The notes under the pieces are model-generated. The model worked only from the letters and a program-made list of their open reading frames with translations, was not told the origin of the DNA and ran no database searches. The translations under genes and the position numbers were made by a program. From contig NW_019091502.1 of the NCBI RefSeq assembly GCF_001949145.1, forward strand, positions 553,253 through 617,252: a DNA stretch of 64,000 nucleotides, given 5' to 3'. The stretch comes from Acanthaster planci (taxonomy: Eukaryota; Echinodermata; Asteroidea; Valvatida; Acanthasteridae). Shown piece after piece: positions 52,413 through 61,894 of the stretch. How positions within the stretch are numbered: the first letter of the stretch is position 1; every line of letters starts with the position of its first letter.

Positions 52413-55400
52413 CTGAAAAAAAAAAAGATTTGAACTTCTGAATCCTCTTTGAATGAATGGAGAATGCAAGAGATGATCAGAACAGCCTGTTAACCACTTG
52501 CCTCTGTGTCAAATTTGAAGTTGCATGATGCAAACCTGGGATATTTTCAAGATTTTCCATTTTCAAAATTCTTCAAACCCACACGGATGACTGTCTGGTG
52601 GCTACTCTAATCTGACAGACAACATCTATTGATGCCCGAGTATTTCAGACAGGCCTGCCGCCTTGTAAAAAGAGGCCAGATTGTGCGGGGTTATGTAACT
52701 TTCTTTTGTTCCTGAAACTGGCACAGTGCGCTACTGACATCTTCTTAATAGGGACCAGATTAGCGTGCAGCGGTAGCTATCGCTCATCACTGGAGCACTT
52801 TGCCCCCGGAGGTAATCTACCCGTGCTGAATGCCACAAACAGTGTTATAATCTCTCAAAAAAGGACGGTTTTCCTCTGCTATTAACAACTGAAAAAAATG
52901 TTGGCAATTTCAGTAGCTTGGTCTTTTGTTCCGAGTACAATCTTTTAAGAATGAGCCATTGGTTTCCTGCACAGTGCAGGATTTTGGCGGATTTAATTCC
53001 AGCAAGAATGCCTGAGTCAAGTGCTTGACCTCACCTGTCTTTCATGTTTGGGTCCACCTTGCACTTCTCCAGCAAGAAGCGGACCACCTCGACATGCCCC
53101 TGTGCTGCGCCAACATGCAGCGCTGAACGGTCGTCGTAATCTCGCTGCTCCATGTCTGCACCCTGCAGGAGGTACTGTCTGAGCACGCTCACATCCCCGT
53201 TGTATGCAGCAAAGAGGAGCTTGACAACTCGCGAGGCCTACAGATAGAAATGTAAGAATTTGAACTAAGAACTCAAACTAAGAACTCAAACTAAGAACTC
53301 AAACTAAGATCCGAATTGGGTCAGTCAAGAAAACGATACACTTACCATCTCTTTGGTATCATGTTGTTATGAGTGAAGTAAGCATTTTTGTTTGCATGGT
53401 ATCGCTACCCCTGATTGGGAAGCATGTACATATTTTTGGATCCTTCCAAATTAACTAGAAAGATGAACAAAGAAATTGACTGGAGCACGATTTAAACGTG
53501 CTTAGGTTTTATCCAACCTACACAGAGACAGGTACCACTGTTTATCTAAGTCAAAGACAACTGAACTGCATTGAGTACTTACTGAGTAATGAGAAATCAC
53601 GAAGTAGTGAACATTGAGAACTGAGTACTAAATGCTCACGAGTATATTCTGAGCTTAGGTAGCTCTGAGTATTTGGTAGTAAGTAATGAGTAACAAGCAG
53701 AATGTAAAACAAAACTTGGTAACCATGAACGTATTCCACAGTAAAAAGAGGACAGAAAATATCACCTTGCTTTCGATGCGTTGTTTTCTTGGGTCTTGCT
53801 TTTTGGTAGCATGGAGTAGATTGTCATAGTTGTGGAAGTTATACATGCTGACAAGTTTCTGTGACAAAATGATAAGTTCTAGATAAGATGTTAAAATTCA
53901 GTCTTCTTTTGAAATTCCATGGAAAATTTGTTCAAGTAAGAACATGAAAGATGAAGGGAAGAGTGCAAACTTTCACAAACTTGAGCTTTGACCCTGAGGC
54001 ACCCCCAAGAAACCCTGCTAAATTTCATAAGTCGTAAGGCAGACCTCAAGTTACCTCCTCTATAGTTTTCTATTTTCCATTGACCCTAACCCGGGGGTTA
54101 GGTTGTATGTAAAATTGAAATCATAGGATTTGGGACTGTTAGGGCCATGGAAATTAGGACTGGACTAAAACACCCATTCTTAGGAAATTCTACCAAAAAT
54201 TAGTCCAAGTTGAGAAATAGGAAAAAAGGCAGAATGTAAGCTTTTTCAAGTAAATTATCAAAGCTTTGAAGTCAAGATCCTCACCTCGCAGAAGTCGGCT
54301 CCTCTGACGCTGTTGCCAAACCGGTCCAGTAGAGGTGAGAACAGCATGAAACCCATGACGTTAGGCACTACGACCATGATGCCACCAGCTACGCCCGACT
54401 TGGCCGGCATTCCAACCTGATCCGATGGGGAAAAAGTAACATTAACCGATTATAAAGCAAGGGTGCTATTGGCCATCTATTAAAAGGTCTCCAAATATTG
54501 AGGCCTATTTTTCAATAGATAATAGTTCTTTTTATGAACATTTTTAATTTCAATTAAACGAAAGCTTGACTGGTTTTCCCAGGCCTCGAAATGAACAATG
54601 GCCATGACGGCCAGTGCCGTCGTTGCCCTTCCCACTGGCTGAGATGCCCCATGCCAAATCTCCGTCCTCAAGGCCAGTTTTGCCTTGCCCTATATTTACC
54701 TTGGTCGTCATGCCCTTTTCCATAAACATCCATAAGCCTATTAAAACATGAAAATCCTTGGTTTGAGATGCTTGCAAACCCATTGAAAGTGTATTTTGAC
54801 GTCATGCCACCCTGATCAGCTGTCTTAAAATCTCACACAATCGATGCACAGACAGTGATAGATAACGCGCATCGGCTTTGATGTCAATGCACTGAATGTA
54901 CATCTTGTACATCCACATGAAGCATGCAGTGTACATACACATGTACTGTACACTTGTACATAGAAGCACAGGTCCTGAATGTGCTAATTATTCAAGCAGC
55001 GACAACCCCGTTGCAAAATAAATGCCTCTGTTTGTGCTCTCACATTCCAGCAGGAGTACATGCGAAAGATTTCACAAGCAGAGTTGCCTGACTTCTTCTT
55101 TCTCAGTGCTTGTAAGTGTGGTACACAATTCACATTCATTCACATTGAGGTCCATGTACATGTACAAGGCGTGCGTGCGTACGTACATGCATGCGGTGTA
55201 TGTTCCGATTGTCAAAACATTTGATGACTGAATATTGGCATTTAGCCTCCATGCCCCTTTTACAGATTTTATCTGGCCTTGGTGGCCTCCCAACTGGCCG
55301 TGATGCCCTCTATAATTTTGCTTCATTGAAGGCCAAAGTGGCCTTGCCCTAAAAATTACCAAATTCAAGGCCTGTTTTCCACACACTCATTTTCATGTAA

Positions 55401-58400
55401 GGTATGCAATAATGAAGAAGTATGTTTTGAGATTGTTCAAAAAGGATTTGTTTCTGGCCAAAGCAATTTGGCAATGCAAGTCACCTCCAGCTTTGAATTC
55501 AAAGTAGGTTTATCTTTTGTATTATTCCCATGCTCTTTCAACAGGTCTCACGCATGGAATGTTAGAGACTTTGGTGGGTTTAAAGGTTCTTCAAATATTC
55601 TATCAGAATCTGAAAGGAAGTCTTTATTTTCAAAAAGTGGTTTTTGATCAATGAAATAGATAAAGAAGCAGTGCAGAGTTTTAGGTAGTTAGAATGTCCT
55701 TTCACAACATTTTTCCCCAAGTCTGTTTTTTTCTCTTTACCTTAAAGGCAAATTGGCCGGAGTAGTCGTACATTCCACATGACGACATCACAGTGAGCGT
55801 GTCACGTACTGCAGCAGGGTCAAAGACTGTCTCGCCCGTCATTGGGCAGATGCCACCGTTAGCCAACGTGGCGGCGATAACGCTTCCAGATTCGCAAGTG
55901 ACTTCCAGAGAGCAGACCTGTGATACAATAGATCATGGCAACCGGTTCAACAGAACAAAGTGTTTTAATCACTTCATGCCGGGGCATTTTTCAATGTTGA
56001 TGATGCTGGGCCAGCATGATTATCTTTTTTTCCTTTTTCAAAATCCTTCAAAAATTCATCATTTCATTTAACAGTCGTTTATAGCCGCACCAAGTAATCT
56101 TTAGGCACTACTCTAAGTTGACGGATGACCTTCATTGACGNNNNNNNNNNNNNNNNNNNNNNNNNNNNNNNNNNNNNNNNNNNNNNNNNNNNNNNNNNNN
56201 NNNNNNNNNNNNNNNNNNNNNNNNNNNNNNNNNNNNNNNNNNNNNNNNNNNNNNNNNNNNNNNNNNNNNNNNNNNNNNNNNNNNNNNNNNNNNNNNNNNN
56301 NNNNNNNNNNNNNNNNNNNNNNNNNNNNNNNNNNNNNNGACGAACCTGGCTTAGTGCACGGCTGACCTCTTTTCAATAGGGGCCAGATTAGCTTGCAGCG
56401 GTGCTGTGTGGCTCATCGCTGCGGTGGTGGAGCGCTTTTGTCCCCGGTGGTAATCCGCTCGCTCTCAATGCCCCAAACCCTGGTATACGGTTTCAAAACA
56501 AGGCTGGATTATCACCACTTTTGAGAATGAAAAATGTCAGTAATGCCGGTGGAAAAGGGTTCTAAAAAAAAAAGCTTTAAAAATTGTTGGAAAACAGTGC
56601 TCTCACAAATTTCAACATTGTTGCTATCTTTCACAATCAGCCAGCAAAAAAAATTTTACTTTTCAGTATCAACAGAACCTCTGTGACATTCGTTGTATTT
56701 GTTACCTGGAAGTAAAGGTCAAGTGTTTCCATTGGATTTACTCCCTCTGGAAAGCATCCATATTCTTGCAGGAGGTAACAGAGTGCATAGTTTCTATTTC
56801 CTGATTCCTTCTCTGACAGAAATCTGCAAATGAGAAAGGAAAAGGTCTTCTAATCCAAAGCCTTCATGATCCTTTGAATTCTGCTGATGGATTTGGCAGA
56901 TTTTGTAGGATTGAGAAAGGTAAGAGTCCAGCTACTATTACTCAGCGAGGGGTTTAATTTCACTCAAAAGTTGTTGTACAAGACAGTGTGCTGTTGGTTC
57001 CTTTAAAGTCTAGGATTTTGGAGGATTAAAAATTTTTTAGCAAAATACATATAAAGTTAGTTTTAAGAAACATTGCCCAGAAAATAGCAGGTAATCTGAG
57101 TTTTGCGTTCTCAGTGAGTTTTTGAATATGGTGGTGGATTTCTCGACTAACGTTGCATTGCTGAATCCCACAAACTCGCCACCCGCCATCTCTTTGAAGC
57201 GTTGCATGATGTCATCAAAACGATCGGCCATGTTGCGGCTTTGCTGCAAATAAATAACATCATTAAATTATTCAGATTTGGCAGTAGTGACACAATACCA
57301 GTATTCGACAAATAGTAATATACCACTGGCTGATGAAGGCATGGGGGATTGTGGGTAATATGCACCTATTGGCGACTTGGGGTTTTCTGGTTTTGACTCC
57401 AAATTTTGATGACCAAGAAACAACTCACACTCAGAAGTGACAGCACCAACACAGCACCAGAGTTGTTCATGGGATTGTGAGGCTTGTCTGGAATGGAACG
57501 CAAAAGCATTGGGAAAGTGAATTGGAAAATGTAAACGACAGTATTTACATGTACATGTAGTAATCAAAATACCATCAATTTTCATTTGAACGGGTACAAT
57601 GCCACAGTAAGTTTATATAAGAAGAAGTCACATGAGCATGGCAGGAAAGGAGAGTGAATGGTGGACGGCTGGTGACTATTTCGCATTTTTGCTGAAGTGA
57701 AAGGTATGCACACAGGTGGTTGTGCACTGCGACTCACTCAAATCGTTGAGGCACAAGTCATTGAAGGGCCGGCCGCTAGGCTCATGGCCCACAAAATGGT
57801 GGACGTAGTTGGCACCGTGGCGAGTCAGCACCTCAGCATAGATGGGCGCCTTGCTGCAGGACTGAAGGGAGAAAGGCACGGTGGTATTGCCAACGGAATG
57901 CCGCTGGCCATCGATAGTGCAGAGGGCCACGCCCCAGTGGTTCGGGTTCTGACGAGCAAGCTGGGGAATGTAAGTTGCCAGCTATGGACAAATAGAAAAG
58001 GCAATACTGAAAGACATGTCAATTTACCCTAGAATTCAGCCTAGAATATGAACTGCAAATTGATTACTCAAAACTATTTATCCATTCTGAAATGGGTCAT
58101 TCTGTGAGGTTGGGGCACAATTTGTTATGGTGTCCTTATTACATGGGTAACTTTCACCACCTTTCATGACCTGTGGAGTAGGTCATTTACACTGAAAAAT
58201 AACACTTACCTTTGTACATGCATTCAGCCTTGCAAGATGTATAACAATGTCAATTTGGAATCCACATGCAGGGAAATAGCTGTTCATTTTTACAGAACTC
58301 ACATAACAATGAACACGGTCACAAATTGTGCCCCAACTTCTTGGAATGACCCACATCTAAACCAATCAAAGTCCTTGCATGTTTAGGCAATCAGCCAATC

Positions 58401-59673
58401 TGCATAATGGCTCGAACAATGTACGACTGGTTCATTCTCAATGAAATTTCCAATTTTTAGGTCCCTTGTCTGAAACAATCTTCTAACTCTGTGAACTAGA
58501 AAGAAAAACGAATTAGCAACAAAAACTGGGCGACCTCGCATATCAAGGATTGCGTACTTCAACCCCAGAAGTAAGACCTTTGTAATGACCTTTGACCTTA
58601 CCTCTCCACTGGTGTTCATCTTGATCTCCTCGTACAGTCTGTCCACCTGAGCAGTAAAGTGTGGGAAATCTGGCAAGATGAACATGTTGCGTAGAGCGCG
58701 ACCGATCAGGACGATATTTGACGATATACATCTGTATCAACCAGACAAAAACAGAAAATGCATTAGTTCTTAACATCACAAAGACTTTTCCTCTTCCTGA
58801 AAAGGAGAGTAGATTTAGATAGGCTTCATCTACAAACAACACAGCAGTTTATCATAAGTTCCTTCAAAAGTCCAGTTTCAAGTCTGTTCACGACACCAGT
58901 CATTAGTCACAGGGTGAGTGTGACAAAGGAGTTCTTCCATCAAAGTTCATTTGAATATGATGGACAATGGGGCCAAAATGCACAAGATGTTCTTTGAGGT
59001 CGTCACAGTTCACTTACTCTTGAAAGTCTTTCCGTTCAAGAATAGTGTCGCTGAGGTTGTCGGGATACTGTTGGGTGAATTTGTCCTGGATTTTCTGCAG
59101 GGACTCCTGGAGGCGAGGATCTGTTTGCCGTAGCCCCTTGGAAGCTAAAACCTGATTCAGAAAACATTTCAAATACCAAGTCAATTTTCAAGCCTGCATT
59201 TTTCTTATCAGACAGCATCTGCAGCCCCTTGGTGGAACGCAGAAGACAAAGTTTCCAGCAAAAAATACTATGGCTTAGAGGGATATGTTGCAAACTTCAG
59301 CATCGCCAACACCATGTACTGAGCAGGTTATGAAGAATGAAGAATTTGAACCAATTCCATATACATGTATGGACGCCACTAATTTTTCCCTGAGACCTCT
59401 TAGCCACCTGAAAGCAATACAATGCTCTAAAAGGTCAAATTTAGTGATGAAAATGTTGAGGTGTCAATTAAGAAAACATTTAGAAGTTTTCAGACAAGTC
59501 TCACAGGGTTTCTGCACAGGGTGTCAAGCGGCATCCTTGTATGGGATTAAATCAAAGAATTCAATTCTATTTTTAAACAACTTTTCCCACTTACGGCAAA
59601 GAAGTCTCTGAGTGCAACCTTCTTCTCTTCATTGCTCAAGATATGGAACACTAGATCCTCCAGGCTAATAAGA
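52313..59673 (-). CDS. GLS: Glutaminase, kidney type (KGA-like), 12 exons, 5' end missing
   Basis: Exons on the minus strand, 5' to 3': 59595-59673, 59018-59151, 58602-58731, 57738-57981, 57429-57487, 57152-57243, 56706-56823, 55741-55917, 54285-54416, 53766-53858, 53035-53237, 52313-52412. All have GT/AG borders and compatible phases, giving 519 residues and a stop. Residues 1-114 match the N-terminal helical/EF-hand-like region, 115-388 the serine-dependent glutaminase domain, and 420-519 the ankyrin repeats. Residues equivalent to the active site of human GLS are present: Tyr 118, Ser 155, Lys 158, Asn 204, Glu 250, Asn 257, Tyr 283, Tyr 335 and Val 353 of this fragment. The family converts glutamine to glutamate and ammonia in mitochondria as a tetramer or filament. 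The 5' exon(s) with the targeting peptide are not found; they likely lie right of the window, beyond the mobile elements. Confidence 0.96.
52727..52850. repeat. SINE-like dispersed repeat, copy 1
   Basis: It shares GACCAGATTAGC / GCCAGATTAGC, GCAGCGGT, GCTCATC, CCCCGGNGGTAATC and AATGCC..AAAC in the same order and orientation with 56351-56490. It lies in the intron between the last two glutaminase exons. There is no coding capacity. The family is unknown to me. Confidence 0.65.
53035..53237 (-). CDS. GLS: Glutaminase exon with ankyrin repeats
   Basis: 203 bases encode [20 protein letters not shown], then [20 protein letters not shown] and [18 protein letters not shown]. Two ankyrin units match the human KGA C-terminal region. 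Acceptor TCTGTAG, donor GTGAGG. Confidence 0.96.
53264..53308. repeat. Short tandem repeat, 13-base unit, 3.5 copies
   Basis: The unit ACTAAGAACTCAA repeats exactly at 53264, 53277 and 53290 and then partly. It sits 26 bases upstream of the ankyrin exon acceptor on the transcript strand. Confidence 0.85.
53766..53858 (-). CDS. GLS: Glutaminase exon (NFHNYDNL)
   Basis: 93 bases encode [20 protein letters not shown] and [11 protein letters not shown], matching human [20 protein letters not shown]. Acceptor TGTCACAG, donor GTGATA. Reading past the donor would stay open for 36 more codons. Confidence 0.93.
54085..54102. repeat. Perfect palindrome CCTAACCC-GG-GGGTTAGG
   Basis: Eight-base arms around GG. 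The arms contain one telomere-like CCCTAA/TTAGGG register. It lies in a glutaminase intron. Confidence 0.5.
54285..54416 (-). CDS. GLS: Glutaminase exon ([11 protein letters not shown])
   Basis: 132 bases, phase 0 at both ends, encode [20 protein letters not shown] and [19 protein letters not shown]. They hold the Val equivalent to human Val 484 and the oxyanion-side loop. Acceptor GGATCAG, donor GTGAGG. Confidence 0.97.
54580..55374. mobile_element. hAT-like non-autonomous element (795 bp) with TIRs and target duplication
   Basis: The left end CAGGCCTCGAAATG and the reverse complement of the right end, CAGGCCTTGAATTTGG, match over the outer bases. TTTTCC flanks both ends (54574-54579 and 55375-55380). 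The motif AAGGCC..TTTTGCCTTGCCCTA at ~54672 is echoed near the right end at ~55329. No intact transposase is present. It lies in the intron between the VGMPAKSG and CESGSV exons. Confidence 0.72.
55741..55917 (-). CDS. GLS: Glutaminase exon ([15 protein letters not shown])
   Basis: 177 bases, phase 0 at both ends, encode [37 protein letters not shown] and [15 protein letters not shown]. The last segment holds the Tyr equivalent to human Tyr 466. Acceptor ATCACAG, donor GTAAAG. The 198-base assembly gap lies in the preceding intron and removes no coding sequence. Confidence 0.97.
56141..56338. other. Assembly gap (198 N)
   Basis: Undetermined bases in a glutaminase intron. The flanking exons join in phase 0 and align without loss to the family, so no exon is hidden here. 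Repeat copy 2 begins 13 bases after the gap. Confidence 1.
56351..56490. repeat. SINE-like dispersed repeat, copy 2
   Basis: Second copy of the repeat at 52727-52850, same orientation, about 3.6 kb apart, with small insertions (GCTGTGTGGCTCATCGCTGCGG region). Its left side abuts the assembly gap. Confidence 0.65.
56706..56823 (-). CDS. GLS: Glutaminase exon ([11 protein letters not shown])
   Basis: 118 bases encode [20 protein letters not shown] and [19 protein letters not shown]. They hold residues equivalent to human Glu 381, Asn 388 and Tyr 414. Acceptor TTTGCAG, donor GTAACA (weaker than the others). Confidence 0.95.
57152..57243 (-). CDS. GLS: Glutaminase exon (FVGFSNA)
   Basis: 92 bases encode [20 protein letters not shown] and [10 protein letters not shown], matching human FLNKMAGNEYVGFSNAT. 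Acceptor TTTGCAG, donor GTTAGT. The frame stays open through the donor, so the boundary is set by family alignment. Confidence 0.94.
57429..57487 (-). CDS. GLS: Glutaminase exon ([12 protein letters not shown])
   Basis: 59 bases encode [19 protein letters not shown], with the substrate-binding Asn equivalent to human Asn 335. Acceptor ATTCCAG, donor GTGAGT. Confidence 0.95.
57738..57981 (-). CDS. GLS: Glutaminase exon with catalytic Ser-x-x-Lys
   Basis: 244 bases encode [19 protein letters not shown], then the catalytic segment [10 protein letters not shown] (nucleophile Ser 155 and Lys 158 of this fragment), then [17 protein letters not shown]. Acceptor TCCATAG, donor GTGAGT. It ends with one base of a split Asn codon. 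Confidence 0.97.
58602..58731 (-). CDS. GLS: Glutaminase exon ([15 protein letters not shown])
   Basis: 130 bases encode [20 protein letters not shown] and on to MNTSGE, matching the human QSNIVLLTQAFRRKFVIPDF region. Acceptor GATACAG, donor GTAAGG. Confidence 0.93.
59018..59151 (-). CDS. GLS: Glutaminase exon ([11 protein letters not shown])
   Basis: 134 bases encode [19 protein letters not shown] and on to LERKDFQ, matching the human GLRTSDPRLKECMDMLR region. Acceptor GAATCAG, donor GTAAGT. It ends with two bases of a split Glu codon. Confidence 0.93.
59595..59673 (-). CDS. GLS: Glutaminase exon (first visible, [10 protein letters not shown])
   Basis: 79 bases encode [18 protein letters not shown] and on to FFA, matching the human SLEDLLFYTIAEGQEK region. 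Acceptor TTTACAG, donor GTAAGT. One base at its start belongs to a codon split with a missing upstream exon. Confidence 0.88.
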
Positions 59674-59949
59674 CTGTAAACACATGACAAACATTACAAA
59701 AAAAAAACAAAAACAAACCAAATGAAGGGCAGTGATTGATTGATTCAGAATACCATCAGAAAGGAGTTCTGTCTATGAACATTACAAATTTTCCCCCGTA
59801 GTTAGTTTATCAGCCATCAGAAAGGGAAAATACTGAAGCATTTTCCTATATTTAGAAAGCACTAGAGGGTTTGAGCATGGGATGTCAAGTGATGTCTGTG
59901 TATGGATCAAAAGCAAATATCTTCATTATGTCAGTAGGGAAATCAACAG
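59674..59949. other. Glutaminase intron sequence, no feature seen
   Basis: A/T-rich spacer between the first visible glutaminase exon and the retrotransposon. An A-rich run lies at 59698-59718. No exon recognised. Confidence 0.5.
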
Positions 59950-61294
59950 GTCGGTATGAGTCCAACTCATACATGTATCTTTAACCTCTCCGTCACATGT
60001 GGGAGATATCCCAAAGCTCTGGTGACACCAATTCCCACATATCCCAAGGGAGAAGACAAATGTAGTACAAGCAGTTATTGTCCCATCTCCATTCTGTCAA
60101 TCATGATCAGCCAATTGTCTCTAACATTTTGGAAAGGTGGATGCTCTTGTCAGTATACACTTACCTTGAAGAAAATAACCTCATTCCTAGTTGCCAGTCA
60201 GGATTTAGACCCTGGCAGTCAACTGAAATCACCCTACACGATTTGACAAATAGGTGTTTCCAGGCTATGGAGCATGGAGAAGTTACAGGTAGTGTATTTA
60301 TAGATCTCAGTAAAGCATTTGATCGTGTTGACTNTGCTTGGGAGTTATTATTAATGAAACACTAAGTTGGGGCCCACATGTTGATTATGTAAGAAAAACA
60401 GTCTCACCTAAATTAGGTACATGTATGTTAAACAGAATCCGGAACTATGTCAGGCAAAGTAGCCTGCACACACTTTTCATTAGCTTAGTTATGCCAACTT
60501 TACAATACTTTTGCATAGTACGGGGAGAAAGATACAGTACATATCCCAGGATACCATTCTTCACAAATGTCTAAAAAGAGCTGCACGGATAATCCTCAAA
60601 TGTACTTCTCTCATCCCCGCATCAAATATGTTTACTAAACTGAACTGGGTGCCATCTTCCGAGAGAGTTAGATCTAAAAAGACTGTTCTCGTTTTTAAAT
60701 GTCTAAACAAATTGACTCCTACATGTATGTACATGTATATGACAAATCTGTTTATGCCATTCACACAGGTTCGTGAAACAAGATTTTCATTTAAAAAGGC
60801 ACTTAAAATACCTTTAGCCAAAAAAGAATGCTACGCTCAAAGTTTTGCGGTGAGAGGTGCAAAAACATGGAACAATTTGCCAGAGCAACTCAGACGTATA
60901 GACTCCTTAGAGGCATTCAACTCAGAACTACAGAAAGCCATGACCAGTGCCAGTAGTCCAAAATGCTGGTACAGAGTTGTAAACTTGGTTGCCAATGTTC
61001 ATTGGAGCCGGGTCGGGCATTTCCCCACGTTTTTTTTTTCCCAGAGAGTTTTTTTGCGGGGTTTTCGCCCATCCCGTGATCAGTATTTAATCAATGCCTT
61101 GATTATTCAAATGTTCACATGTTTTAGTGGTTTGTGTTTGTAAATATTGATGTGTATTGTATTTGTCCAATTTTACTTTTCGTTCTGAGTTTCTAACTAT
61201 TTTATTAACTTGTTATGATCGCAGGGCCCCCATGGAAACCAGTTTGTAACTATTTGGGCATACCCTGGGAAAAGAAATGGAATAAATAAATAAA
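59950..61294 (+). mobile_element. Broken non-LTR retrotransposon (CR1/L2/Jockey-type reverse transcriptase)
   Basis: Conserved reverse-transcriptase blocks appear in order. They are CGRYPKALVTPIP, SSYCPISILSI, a frameshift near 60080-60110, SNILERW, SGFRPWQST and VFIDLSKAFDRVD at ~60296-60333. A single N stands at 60334, where the frame jumps straight to GVIINETLSWGPHVDYVRK. The palm segment with the catalytic YADD-type motif is therefore absent. The C-terminal region (KRAARIILKC, LNWVPSSERV, VLVFKCLNKLTP, FAVRGAKTWNNLPEQLR) follows after another frame change. The 3' end is an AATA tandem tail at 61281-61294. The endonuclease domain is not seen, so the copy is 5'-truncated and dead. Confidence 0.88.
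60334..60334. other. Single undetermined base inside the retrotransposon
   Basis: An isolated N marks the exact place where reverse-transcriptase motifs are missing. It may mark a collapsed join in the assembly. Confidence 0.9.
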
Positions 61295-61440
61295 CTCTTT
61301 CCTACTTGCATGTAACTGCAGTATGAAGTAAAAAGTTGGCTGTGGTTTTCCTCAAAGCAAAGTTACTTCCTTTCTGAAACATTTCGAGGGTACCAAGACA
61401 AAGAACGTACATGTATGTAGGCCAAAAAGCAAATATCAGT
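61295..61440. other. Spacer between the retrotransposon and the Polinton-like element
   Basis: No gene or repeat boundary recognised. The left end of the Polinton-like element should lie here or be lost. Confidence 0.3.
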
Positions 61441-61463
61441 CATCAGAGAAAGTTCTGAATTAT

Positions 61464-61880
61464 TCACCGTACGTGTTTCCCAATTGTGAATTCTATCAAG
61501 CGCGGTCCTTGATGCATGGTTTTCGGCATTTGAGCGAGATCGCAGTTAACAACAACTTCGTATTCAAGCACTAGGTTCGAAATTGCGTATTGAGCTGAGA
61601 TGTCGCTCAATTTAACGACTTTGTCGCGATCGTTAAATAAAAGGGTAAAAGTCAAAGGTTTTTTCAAAACTGAAGGTAAAATCAGCATGTAATCAATCAA
61701 CATTTCAATGTCCAGAGGAATTGCATATCGGTAACCAAAAGCGTCTGTGATGGGCTTTGTCTTTCCCGTTGTTGGCTTGCTCATTTGCGTCGCTCGCACC
61801 GAGTCTGAGCTTAGCAACATTTTCTCTTTTTCAACAGCCATTTCTCTAATCAAGTTCCTCACTAAATTGTTATAGATCAT
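61464..61880 (-). pseudogene. Capsid-like protein fragment (double-jelly-roll type), 138 residues
   Basis: The frame is open from ATG at 61880 to the stop at 61464. The segment IPLDIEMLIDYMLILP, then YAISNLVLEYEVVV, resembles one part of the major capsid protein of Polinton-like elements, with its pattern of an aliphatic strand, an acidic loop and NI/NL-x-LEYE. Full-length relatives are several hundred residues, so this is a fragment. The early part (residues 1-45) has no recognised match. The frame reads head-to-head with the small membrane protein 14 bases away, which suggests a shared divergent promoter in the ancestor. Call based on pattern memory. Confidence 0.55.
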
Positions 61881-61894
61881 TTGGTTGTCGTCTG

